The notes under the pieces were generated by a model. It was not told the DNA's origin. It saw only the letters and a list, made by a program, of their open reading frames with translations, and did not search any database. Below, in pieces: positions 55,876 to 63,228 of a stretch of DNA of 64,000 bases. This DNA is from JAVBPE01 sp031549865 (GTDB lineage Bacteria; Bacillota_I; Bacilli_A; Acholeplasmatales; Anaeroplasmataceae), in contig JAVBPE010000011.1 in NCBI GenBank assembly GCA_031549865.1, positions 18,384 through 82,383 of the forward strand, read 5' to 3'. The position numbers were made by a program, and so were the translations under genes. The number at the start of each line of letters is the position of its first letter. The stretch's first letter is position 1.

Positions 55876-58377
55876 TTAATCATTTCTTTTTTTTAGCAAT
55901 AATTTTTTTGCCAGTTTATATAATTCAATCCAAAATACAGAAATTATAGATAAAATTATTGCCGCTATAAATTCTATAGGTGTTAGCGGATCTAATTTTA
56001 ATATATTATTTAATGGAGTATATAATATTATAATTAAACATGCAATTGTTAGAATATTAGTTATCCACATTACTTTATCTTTTATTAATTTCTTGAATGA
56101 AGTAATAGCAAAATCTTTATTGGAAGAATTAACATTTACTAAAAATAAGTTACCTAAAAATAGTATCGTTAATCCAAAACTTCTAGCCGTATATACATCT
56201 GAAATTTGATAGTAATAATAGTAAGAACCAAATGAAATAGCAAATAATATTAATCCTTGAATAATACATTTAATCAATAAATCTTTTTTTATTAATGGAT
56301 CCGTTATCTTACGTGGTTTTCTTTTCATAATATCAGGTTCAGCTGGTTGCCTTTCTAATACTATTGAACATGTTGGATCTATCAATAATTCCAATAAAAC
56401 AACATGAAGTGGAAGCAAAAACAAAAATTCAGATGTTATATTTAACATTGGGGCAATTAAACTAGCTAAAGCTATTGGAATATGAATACTAAATACATAC
56501 CCTATAGCTTTCTTTATATTGTCATATATTCTTCTACCATCTTCTATAGTATTAACAATCGTATTAAAGTTATCATCTAATAACACTAAGTCAGCAGCTT
56601 CTCTTGCGACATCGCTACCATGTTTTCCCATAGCTATTCCTATGTCAGCTTTTTTTAATGCAGGTGCGTCATTTACTCCATCGCCAGTCATTGCAACTAC
56701 TTCACCAAGCTCTTGTAAGCATTTAACTATTCGCATTTTATGTTCAGGTATAACTCGTGAAAAAATATTTGTGGCTTTTAACTTTAGTTTTAGTTCTTCA
56801 TCAGTCATATCGTTTAATTCAGAGCCTGTAATGCAGTTATCATAGTTTTTTATTCCTATTTTTTTAGCAATTGCACCTGCTGTATAGCCATTATCTCCAG
56901 TAATCATGATTACTCTTATTCCGGCATTATAGCATTTCAAAATATTTTCTTTAATTCCTTCACGCTCTGGATCGATGAAACTGATAAGTCCTACAAACTC
57001 CATTTTTCTATTTTCTAAAGTATCAATTATTTCGTTGCTTTCTTCTTTTGCTAATGCTAGAACCCTTAATCCTTTTAATGAATATTCTTTTATAAGTCTT
57101 TCAATATTTTCTTTATCATTAAGTGATAATGAAGGGCATAATTCTATGATTGATTCACATGCACCTTTTACTGCTAGGATATATTTACCATCCATTTGAT
57201 AAACATTTCCCATCATTTTAGTTTCATTTGTAAAAGGAAATGAGTATACAATTTTATCTTCTAGATTGATATTTAAATTACTAGAATAATTAGCTATGGC
57301 AATTTCCATTGAATCAAATGAATCCTTTATTGAGGCCATTAAGGCAATTTTAGCTATTTCTTTTTTTTCAGTTTCATTTGGAATAGAATTTAACTTAAAT
57401 GATACTTCACTAACTTCCATTTTATTTTCAGTAATAGTTCCAGTTTTATCAACACATAAAACTGAAACAGCACCTAATGTCTCAACAGCTGGAAGTTTTT
57501 TAACGAGCGAATTTTTCTTTGCCAATCTCCAGGCTCCCATAGAAAGAAAAATAGTTAGTATAACTGGAAATTCTTCTGGAATCATTGCCATTGCAAGAGT
57601 TATTCCTGATAATATTCCTTCAATAAATCTGTCTTTAATAGTTCCTTTAGAAATTATGAAAGTTAGAATTCCTACTGTTAAAAATAATACTATTGCAAGA
57701 GCAACACAAATTTTAACTAACTTACTTGTTTGTTTTTCTAACAATGTCTTTTGTGGTTTTTCGTTTAAAACTGCGTGAGCTATTTTTCCATATTCTGTAT
57801 TTAATCCAATATTAGTTACTTTAACATATGCTTTTCCTTGAGTACATATCGTTCCTGCATAACAACAATATGTTTTAAAGTATTCATCTTCTTCATCTGT
57901 AAATACTTTTTTCCATTTACCTTCAGACTCACCTGTTAAACTCGATTCATCAATACATAATCCTAATGTATCTAATATAATCCCATCCGCTGGTATTTTA
58001 ACGCCCTCGTATATAATCATGATGTCATCTGGGACTAGATATAAACTATCTATCTCTGTTTCTATTCCATTACGAATTACTTTTATTTTAGGGCTTGATA
58101 AATCTTTTAAGGCCTTTAATGTTTTGTCTGTTTTCCATTCTTGGACTGTCTCTATACTAATCATACCAAATACAAAAATTAACATTATGGCACCATCACG
58201 CGCCTCTCCTAAAATGAAATAAATTGTAGCGGCTAGTATTAGAAGTATAAACATAGGTTCCGTTATGACTTCTAATAATTTCTTAAATATCGAATGTTTA
58301 TTTTTTTTATATAGTTCATTCAACCCGTATTTTTCTTGACGCATCTTTACCTCGGCGTCTGTTAAACCTTTATTCAT
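55876..58377 (-). CDS. P-type ATPase, probable Ni2+/Co2+ (transition metal) efflux pump
   Basis: 833 residues. Has all P-type landmarks: actuator SSLTGES, phosphorylation site CVDKTGTIT, MITGDN and TGDGVNDAPALKKADIG, with about ten membrane spans and no N-terminal metal-binding domain, so P2-like in layout. The transport helices differ from calcium pumps: M4 has IPEEFP rather than PEGLP, and M6 has LELLIDPTCS with a cysteine. The NiCo riboswitch in its leader indicates nickel/cobalt, or another transition metal, as substrate rather than calcium. The ATG at 58377 is chosen (AAAGGGTG upstream); a longer frame runs into the riboswitch. Single gene. Confidence 0.88.
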   Translation of the reverse strand: MNKGLTDAEVKMRQEKYGLNELYKKNKHSIFKKLLEVITEPMFILLILAATIYFILGEARDGAIMLIFVFGMISIETVQEWKTDKTLKALKDLSSPKIKVIRNGIETEIDSLYLVPDDIMIIYEGVKIPADGIILDTLGLCIDESSLTGESEGKWKKVFTDEEDEYFKTYCCYAGTICTQGKAYVKVTNIGLNTEYGKIAHAVLNEKPQKTLLEKQTSKLVKICVALAIVLFLTVGILTFIISKGTIKDRFIEGILSGITLAMAMIPEEFPVILTIFLSMGAWRLAKKNSLVKKLPAVETLGAVSVLCVDKTGTITENKMEVSEVSFKLNSIPNETEKKEIAKIALMASIKDSFDSMEIAIANYSSNLNINLEDKIVYSFPFTNETKMMGNVYQMDGKYILAVKGACESIIELCPSLSLNDKENIERLIKEYSLKGLRVLALAKEESNEIIDTLENRKMEFVGLISFIDPEREGIKENILKCYNAGIRVIMITGDNGYTAGAIAKKIGIKNYDNCITGSELNDMTDEELKLKLKATNIFSRVIPEHKMRIVKCLQELGEVVAMTGDGVNDAPALKKADIGIAMGKHGSDVAREAADLVLLDDNFNTIVNTIEDGRRIYDNIKKAIGYVFSIHIPIALASLIAPMLNITSEFLFLLPLHVVLLELLIDPTCSIVLERQPAEPDIMKRKPRKITDPLIKKDLLIKCIIQGLILFAISFGSYYYYYQISDVYTARSFGLTILFLGNLFLVNVNSSNKDFAITSFKKLIKDKVMWITNILTIACLIIILYTPLNNILKLDPLTPIEFIAAIILSIISVFWIELYKLAKKLLLKKRND

Positions 58378-58383
58378 AATAAA

Positions 58384-58420
58384 AGCACCCTTTCTATCAA
58401 CTTGACAATGAGGGTGCTCA
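58384..58420 (-). promoter_or_regulatory. Hairpin that can mask the ATPase ribosome-binding site
   Basis: Minus-strand GAGCACCCT pairs with AGGGTGCTT just before the ATG; the second arm is the ribosome-binding site itself. The first arm could alternatively pair with the CAGGGTG arm of the upstream riboswitch terminator, so this may be a second control layer. It is followed by TTTTATT, so a weak terminator is also possible. Confidence 0.55.
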
Positions 58421-58430
58421 TTTATTTTAT

Positions 58431-58525
58431 AAAAAAACACCCTGTGAGATACTGTCCCACAGGATGTGTAGTTTCCTGTTGCCTACTTGGCCCGGCTGCA
58501 TACATATGTATCGCCTGATCAGATT
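58431..58525 (-). promoter_or_regulatory. NiCo riboswitch with intrinsic terminator
   Basis: The minus strand carries the conserved NiCo (czcD motif) elements in order: CTGATCAGGC, a short hairpin (ATACATATGTAT), GCAGCCGGGC, GGCAACAG, a hairpin closing TCCTGTG, and GGGACAGT (aptamer about 58448-58525). The 3' part overlaps a terminator (58431-58470; stem ACATCCTGTG / CACAGGGTGT, then seven T). Established for this class: cooperative Co2+ or Ni2+ binding stabilises the aptamer and prevents termination, switching on metal exporters. The first stem is weak as I paired it by eye. Confidence 0.92.
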
Positions 58526-58561
58526 GTAATGTAATTGCTTGCATTGCAAAGAGATAATTGT

Positions 58562-58590
58562 ATTATAGAGATTTTATTCTTCTATGTCAA
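58562..58590 (-). promoter_or_regulatory. Consensus sigma-A promoter of the riboswitch-ATPase transcript
   Basis: Perfect TTGACA, 17-base spacer, TATAAT on the minus strand, about 35 bases before the aptamer. Confidence 0.9.
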
Positions 58591-58609
58591 TATAATATGT
58601 ATAAAAATT

Positions 58610-58882
58610 TTATTGTTCTAGGCTTTTATTTTTATTTTTCAAGAATTCCTCAAAAGCTGGAAGTCCGTAGTCTTTATTATAATAATCGCTATATTCATTT
58701 AAGTGTGCTAAGGCTATTTTTGCAGTTTGAATTAAATTATTATTTGTTACATTAGTATTAGGATCTATTAATCCATGTTCCATTTCAATGTTTAATCCGG
58801 TATAAAAATCTTCAAAACTATATTTATCAAATTTAAGATTTAATATTTTTGCTATTTGCCAAGCTAAATTAATATCTATCAA
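58610..58882 (-). CDS. DUF5661-like protein
   Basis: 90 residues, helical. GLNIEMEHGLI, TNVTNNNLIQTAKIALAHL and YSDYY fit the DUF5661 family (conserved EHG and AHL.E histidines suggest metal binding). Function unknown. Starts with TTG at 58882, eight bases after AAGGA. Single gene at the boundary between the core region and the Rhs accessory region. Confidence 0.75.
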   Translation of the reverse strand: MIDINLAWQIAKILNLKFDKYSFEDFYTGLNIEMEHGLIDPNTNVTNNNLIQTAKIALAHLNEYSDYYNKDYGLPAFEEFLKNKNKSLEQ

Positions 58883-59104
58883 TCTATCATTCCTTTTATA
58901 TATATTATGACTTACTTTAAATTTTAAGTATATTTTTTGAAAATAAAAAGTAAGAGATAAACTCCTAATAATATTTTTATCTTTTTGTGTCTCTTCTATT
59001 GACTATGTTTCATATATTTTATTCTAATTTCATCTGTTAATTTCCTGTCTTCTACCTCTTTTTATTTGTCACATCCATTTTTTATAATCTATTTTTGTCT
59101 ACAT

Positions 59105-59150
59105 TTGGGGTATTATACCAATATTTCCGTCAGGTCAGAAAGTTAAATAA
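59105..59150 (-). pseudogene. Decayed Rhs core junction
   Basis: The minus strand reads TATTGGTATAATACCCC, encoding YWYNTP, the same junction as SPYWYNNPVMY at 62551-62580 and SPY*YNTPIMY at 60871-60900, but then loses the frame. Marks a fourth, dead cassette. Confidence 0.55.
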
Positions 59151-59171
59151 ATTTTAAATTTTTGCATGCAA

Positions 59172-59208
59172 AAAAAGAGATTAAGTTTTTAGTCTTAATC
59201 TCTTTTTA
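59172..59208 (-). terminator. Terminator downstream of the 182-residue gene
   Basis: Strong stem AAAGAGATTAAG / CTTAATCTCTTT followed by T-run on the minus strand. Confidence 0.8.
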
Positions 59209-59336
59209 AACTTTGTTAATTAAATTACTTTTGCTTTTTTTTAAACTAAATTCTTTTGCTAGATATTATTCCTAATAAAGAAATATCTTTAATAAACATT
59301 CATAAAAATTCTAATATTAAAAGTATTATAATCATG

Positions 59337-59885
59337 TTAATTGAAAACTAATAGCGATGAGACTCGTTTTTTTATATTCTCATCGGAAAAATCATAATCC
59401 TTCATATAAGAAAGAGATAAGTACTCATTAGCAATTGTGATTGGCGATGATAACAATTTATCATGACTTTTAATAATTTCATTTTTAATTAATGAAATAT
59501 TATCATTAGATTTACTGCTTTTAATTATTTTTTTCATTTCTTCATATATACGAATTATTGTAAATGTATCTAATACTTTAGTCTTTAATATTGAAATTAT
59601 AAAATTGATTGTTTCACTTTCCTTGATTCCCAAATTGATGAGAGATGAAATATTTATTATTAAATCCACATTATTTATTTTATTCTCAATTTTAGTTGCA
59701 AAATCTTTATAAATAACTTCAAACCATTGATTTTCTATTTCTTTTGGTATATGGTATCCCTCGTATCTTTTTAATTCATCATTTCGTTCCATTCCAAACT
59801 TATTACCACCATATCTAAAAAAAAGCATTTCAGCTTGCTTTAAATTCTCTTGACTTATATTTGGGTTACTTTTCTTTTTAAACAT
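59337..59885 (-). CDS. Possible orphan immunity protein
   Basis: 182 residues, soluble, helix-rich, family not recognised. The stretch MLFFRYGGNKFGMERNDEL with YHIPKEIENQW resembles proteins found as immunity genes behind polymorphic toxins, but this is only a resemblance. AGGAGATG before the ATG. A 20-base copy of Rhs core sequence lies just upstream (59918-59937), so its matching toxin tip may have been deleted. Confidence 0.6.
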   Translation of the reverse strand: MFKKKSNPNISQENLKQAEMLFFRYGGNKFGMERNDELKRYEGYHIPKEIENQWFEVIYKDFATKIENKINNVDLIINISSLINLGIKESETINFIISILKTKVLDTFTIIRIYEEMKKIIKSSKSNDNISLIKNEIIKSHDKLLSSPITIANEYLSLSYMKDYDFSDENIKKRVSSLLVFN

Positions 59886-59917
59886 TTTGACATCTCCTAT
59901 TAAATTAAAATCCCCTT

Positions 59918-59937
59918 AAAACATTTTTAAATCGACA
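59918..59937 (-). repeat. 20-base duplicate of Rhs core sequence
   Basis: Identical to 63981-64000, which lies in the intact Rhs gene and encodes VDLKMF. Here it is out of context between two small genes, a scar of a lost or rearranged Rhs core. Confidence 0.75.
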
Positions 59938-59945
59938 TCATTTAT

Positions 59946-60215
59946 TTATTGCAATTTTGAATTTTTTAAATAAAAATCAATAGTTTTTTCTCCACCAAAT
60001 AATTCCCAAAGATAAGTATATGCTTCTTCTTCATTATAAAATTCTTTATAATTGTATTTATTTCCTCGTTCGTATCTACATACTTCATATTTTTTTAAAA
60101 AAAATCTATATATACAGCAATATCTACTGTCAGGATCTCCATCTTTTCCAAAATAAAATTTATTCTTAAGAAAACTATAATTTTTTAATATTTTTTTTAA
60201 CTCTTTTTTTGTCAT
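59946..60215 (-). CDS. Probable immunity protein for the TNT-type toxin
   Basis: 89 residues from the ATG at 60215, which follows GGAGG by five bases and starts one base after the toxin stop; an upstream TTG is part of the ribosome-binding site. Rich in Lys, Tyr and Phe; no known family. Position directly behind a toxin domain is the standard place for the cognate immunity gene. Not obviously similar to the mycobacterial TNT inhibitor. Confidence 0.6.
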   Translation of the reverse strand: MTKKELKKILKNYSFLKNKFYFGKDGDPDSRYCCIYRFFLKKYEVCRYERGNKYNYKEFYNEEEAYTYLWELFGGEKTIDFYLKNSKLQ

Positions 60216-60216
60216 T

Positions 60217-60873
60217 TTATCCTCCAAAGACAGAAATAATTCCAGCTTCTAATAATTCTTGTATTGTTTGTGGTAATAAATATTGCATACCTCCACTAGG
60301 TTGACCAAACCACGGATCAGCTGGACCGCCAATTACATTAATTGGTTCATTCAAAATATAAAAATTTGGAATTTGCCCAATTCGATTATATGGTAACGAT
60401 GAGTCATAATATGAGCCAATATTGGAAACATAAGAACCTGGTGTATCACCAAATCGTTGTATTAATGATCCTTGATCTAAAACCATAGACTTTTGTGATG
60501 AAAAACAACTATTTAATGGATAAAATCCACTTAAATCATAACCATTCCACCACTTATACATATTGTTATATATATAATAACTAGCTGCTCCAGGCCCCCC
60601 TATCATATATGCCGTTCCTATGACTTTAGCACCTGCCCATACTGCACTAATGCTCGCTGTAGCTTTTGCTGCGAATAAAATTCCTGTTGCTAATCCAACA
60701 GCCGCTCCAATGGCCCCACCAATTACTATTTCTAGTCCTATCTCCCCAACTAATTGTCCACCTCTAACACCATTATTATAAGCTTTAATTCCACGATAAG
60801 TACCATAAAGTGCTGCTCCAATAAGCATTGTTAAAATAAAAAACGGCATATGCCCATCGGGATCTACGTACAT
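60217..60873 (-). CDS. Orphan Rhs tip with TNT-type NAD+ glycohydrolase domain
   Basis: 218 residues. Starts MYVDPDGH, the end of the Rhs core, then a glycine-rich hydrophobic region (about 10-105) and a C-terminal domain at about 135-218 with IQRFGDTPGSYVS, SLPYN, PWFGQPSGGMQYLLP and LLEAGII. These match the TNT (tuberculosis necrotizing toxin) family: the RFG..G, LP and GQP.GG.QY signatures. TNT enzymes destroy NAD+. No ribosome-binding site precedes the ATG, and further upstream homology to the core is broken by TGA where the other cassette has TGG (60889-60891). So it is probably silent until recombined into a full Rhs gene. Confidence 0.8.
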   Translation of the reverse strand: MYVDPDGHMPFFILTMLIGAALYGTYRGIKAYNNGVRGGQLVGEIGLEIVIGGAIGAAVGLATGILFAAKATASISAVWAGAKVIGTAYMIGGPGAASYYIYNNMYKWWNGYDLSGFYPLNSCFSSQKSMVLDQGSLIQRFGDTPGSYVSNIGSYYDSSLPYNRIGQIPNFYILNEPINVIGGPADPWFGQPSGGMQYLLPQTIQELLEAGIISVFGG

Positions 60874-60975
60874 AATCGGGGTATTATATCAGTAAGGCGA
60901 CAATGCTTTTTTAACCACTAATGACTATGTTTCTAATTATTATTATATCACATACTTGTATTTCATTTAATTTGT
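60868..60975 (-). repeat. Cassette header, copy A
   Basis: Shares with copy B (62548-62652) an Rhs core end, an A+T spacer and a promoter. Sequence identity is patchy in the spacer but strong in GCAT(G/T)GTCGCC and in ATGTGATATAATA. Confidence 0.65.
60942..60970 (-). promoter_or_regulatory. Promoter of orphan cassette A (TNT)
   Basis: TTAAAT, 17-base spacer, TATAAT on the minus strand, with TGTGA directly before the -10; same architecture as 62621-62649. Confidence 0.6.
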
Positions 60976-61091
60976 TTTTTATACTAAGAACTCATCTTAA
61001 GAAAAAAGAGCAGAGAACTTTTTATCGTTTTAATGTGAACCCTAAAAATTTTATTAAATTCTATTTGAAATAATTATACTTGTTGCAATTA

Positions 61092-61204
61092 TTATTGTCC
61101 CTCTTCAAAAACATCAAATTCAAAATTGTTATTTAAATAATGATGAGGATAATCTGACATTAAAAACTTTACATTAGCAATTGTTTCAGTGAATGTAATA
61201 AAAT
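61092..61204 (-). pseudogene. Broken coding fragment, possibly a former immunity gene
   Basis: A 36-codon open stretch (FITFTETIANVKFLMSDYPHH... ending in DVFEEGQ) with protein-like composition, preceded by an in-frame TAG and lacking a start or ribosome-binding site. Confidence 0.4.
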
Positions 61205-61440
61205 TCTAATTTATAGATAGAAAAGCTCCAATTAATGAGTTCGTTAGATTTACTTTCTTTTATAAAAACATAGTATACAAAAAAAGGAATTTATTTTTTA
61301 TGATATCCACTCCTTTTTGTTTATAGTTGGTATTCAATTTTGTTGGGAGTTATTTTTTAGTCCGTTTTTTTACAACTTACTAATCTGCATCATTTGTAGT
61401 TTTATTTTTTGATTTACTCTTTAAATTTTAGAGTACAAAA

Positions 61441-61487
61441 AACAGGCTCATCGCTTGTTTAAGTAAATAAACCTGTTCATTTTTTAT
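61441..61487 (-). terminator. Terminator of cassette B
   Basis: Stem AACAGG / CCTGTT with a long loop, then TTTTT on the minus strand, shortly after the stop at 61503. Confidence 0.5.
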
Positions 61488-61502
61488 TAATTTGTCTTAA
61501 TT

Positions 61503-61949
61503 CTATAATTTTATTTTGTTTGTAAAATTAATTAATATTTTGTCAATATAAAAACCATCTTTTGAAATATCATAAAGGGCATTTTCTTTTTTAGAAAAAT
61601 TCTTGGAATTAATTATATTTTTTTTTTGTTCTTTACACTCTTTTTTATTCTTACAAGGAGGATACTTATAATAGAAATCTTCATATAGATTTTTATCATT
61701 GATAATTGAATATTCATAATTCAGCACATAAAGATATTTTTGATTTTTAGTATATTTGAAATTTAATTCGGTAATTATAAAATCTTTTTCATTAAGCTTT
61801 TCATCATTTTCTAGACATTCCTTTACAGCTTTATATGCTAATTTTGATGAACTAAAATAACCAATTGTATATCTATCTTCTACATCCTCATTATCTATGT
61901 TATCTTTATAATAATATCTAAGAAATTCTACCAAATAAATTATGTCCAT
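61503..61949 (-). CDS. Probable immunity protein of orphan cassette B
   Basis: 148 residues, soluble. MDIIYLVEF and RYTIGYFSSSKLAYKAV resemble a small domain (DUF7336-like) in which a YLV strand is followed by IG.(F/Y)SS...A..A, and FIITELNF follows. Assignment to that family is tentative. It begins two bases after the toxin stop with AGGATTGTGA upstream, the expected immunity position. Confidence 0.55.
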   Translation of the reverse strand: MDIIYLVEFLRYYYKDNIDNEDVEDRYTIGYFSSSKLAYKAVKECLENDEKLNEKDFIITELNFKYTKNQKYLYVLNYEYSIINDKNLYEDFYYKYPPCKNKKECKEQKKNIINSKNFSKKENALYDISKDGFYIDKILINFTNKIKL

Positions 61950-61953
61950 TTTA

Positions 61954-62553
61954 TCACAATCCTAACATTTTTCTTATTACTCTATCCAACCATTTTTTGA
62001 TTGCATTTCTTGCCTGACCTGCCCCGTCATGCCAGTTATCAAAGTGCTTATCCATTAAATAATCGGCTGCTTTATTAGCATCTCCACCAAATTTTGATAA
62101 TGCATCCATTCCTTCTTGATTTGTCGTCCATGAAAAAGGTGGTTTATTAGTCATTCCTGGCATATGTTTAGACATCATAATTGAAATGCCAGCTGAACCA
62201 GCTATTGTTAACCCAATTGTTCCAGCCAATGCCAATTTACCAACTGTACTTAGCGCAATTGTACCACCAGTTGAACCTACTCCGCCAGCAAAAGCTAACC
62301 CTCCGCTAATTGTGCCTGTAGAAGCGAGTAATCCTGCAATACTAGGGCCTGCAAAATAGCCTATTGTTCCTCCAATTACTCCACCGATTAATCCCCCTAA
62401 TGCAATATGACTTACCAAATCCCAACCTCTATTACCATTGTTGTACGAAATAACGCCAGCAGTTGTTCCACCAACAACAGTCCCTATTGCCATCAGTCCA
62501 AAGAAAATCATTGTCGCAGTTATTGCGAAATGTCCGTCGCTATCTATATACAT
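61954..62553 (-). CDS. Orphan Rhs tip, toxin domain not identified
   Basis: 199 residues. Starts MYIDSDGHFA at the end of the Rhs core; the homology continues upstream in frame for about ten codons (SPYWYNNPV) before a stop. Then a glycine-zipper-like hydrophobic region (about 10-130) with repeated GG..GG and a C-terminal charged helical domain (NKPPFSWTTNQEGMDAL, then HDGAGQARNAIKKWLDR), the likely toxic part, family not recognised. No ribosome-binding site before the ATG, so probably silent. TGA stop. Confidence 0.7.
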   Translation of the reverse strand: MYIDSDGHFAITATMIFFGLMAIGTVVGGTTAGVISYNNGNRGWDLVSHIALGGLIGGVIGGTIGYFAGPSIAGLLASTGTISGGLAFAGGVGSTGGTIALSTVGKLALAGTIGLTIAGSAGISIMMSKHMPGMTNKPPFSWTTNQEGMDALSKFGGDANKAADYLMDKHFDNWHDGAGQARNAIKKWLDRVIRKMLGL

Positions 62554-62652
62554 TACTGGATTATTATACCAATAGGGCGACCATGCTTATTTAAATAATA
62601 TTGAATTTATTTGCAAGTATATTATATCACATAATTGAATCTCATTTAAGAA
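62548..62652 (-). repeat. Cassette header, copy B
   Basis: Second copy of the header described at 60868-60975: Rhs core end, A+T spacer and promoter. The core codon equivalent to the TGA in copy A is TGG (62569-62571). Confidence 0.65.
62621..62649 (-). promoter_or_regulatory. Promoter of orphan cassette B
   Basis: TTAAAT, 17-base spacer, TATAAT on the minus strand, TGTGA before the -10. Confidence 0.6.
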
Positions 62653-62719
62653 ATTTCAAAAAATAGAATCAATTTTAAAAAAGCTAATTCCAATGAGATA
62701 TACAATGTTATTCTCACAT

Positions 62720-62757
62720 ACAAAAACAACCTGCACTGTAGTAATGTAGGTTGTAAA
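62720..62757 (-). terminator. Terminator of the main Rhs operon
   Basis: Stem ACAACCT...AGGTTGT with further inner pairing, followed by TTTTTGT on the minus strand, after the immunity gene at 62768. Confidence 0.8.
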
Positions 62758-62767
62758 AAACTATATT

Positions 62768-63163
62768 TTAGTTTTTAATAAGTCTATTATCATTTTCAAG
62801 AAGCAATCTTAAATTATTAAAAAATTGTTCAATATCAAAATCGATAGCGTAATTATTATTTACAAAACTTTCATCAACTTGGTATGCTGTCATGCCAGGT
62901 AAGTAAATGCAATATTCATAATTAAAATCATGAAACTCAGCTGTAACAACTAAATTATAATACCAAAAATTAGTTTGCAAATAATTCCCCTTCTTACTTA
63001 CTTGAAAAAAGCATTCAATTTTTGAAAAATGGCAATTATTCATTATTTTAGTTAGTTGTTCATCAATAAAAAATTGAAAAATCAAATCTAAATTATTATA
63101 ATTGTTTTTTTCCTTTGAGGTTAAATATTTCAATATTTTTCTATACTTAAATTTTATTTTCAT
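62768..63163 (-). CDS. Probable immunity protein of the main Rhs toxin
   Basis: 131 residues from the ATG at 63163 (AAAGGA eight bases upstream); an extended frame to 63199 lacks a ribosome-binding site. Soluble, rich in Asn, Phe and Tyr; no recognised family. Directly follows the Rhs gene and precedes its terminator, so its role as cognate immunity is inferred from position. Confidence 0.6.
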   Translation of the reverse strand: MKIKFKYRKILKYLTSKEKNNYNNLDLIFQFFIDEQLTKIMNNCHFSKIECFFQVSKKGNYLQTNFWYYNLVVTAEFHDFNYEYCIYLPGMTAYQVDESFVNNNYAIDFDIEQFFNNLRLLLENDNRLIKN

Positions 63164-63228
63164 GATTTTAGTCCTTTCCATAAAACATTTATTTAGCATT
63201 TATCTTATTTAGATAATGTTCAAAATAT

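Larger units (their letters stand above)
58883..59336. other. Gene-free region with Rhs remnant and terminator
   Basis: About 450 bases with no intact gene. Holds a decayed Rhs junction (59105-59150) and a terminator (59172-59208). The rest is A+T-rich with stops in all frames and probably derives from a decayed toxin/immunity cassette. Confidence 0.6.
60874..61502. other. Gene-free cassette spacer
   Basis: About 630 bases without an intact gene. Contains Rhs core remnant and promoter of the TNT cassette (60868-60975), a broken coding fragment (61092-61204) and a terminator (61441-61487). A possible weak hairpin lies at about 61279-61323. The rest shows nothing I can support. Confidence 0.6.

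Noticed and set aside
55876..58377. Calcium-transporting ATPase as the gene name
   Set aside because: Calcium-site motifs are altered and the leader is a NiCo riboswitch, so a Ca2+ role is not supported.
60889..60891. TGA read as tryptophan (mycoplasma-type code)
   Set aside because: TGA ends dnaB, comEA, mutL and others, and tryptophans throughout are TGG.
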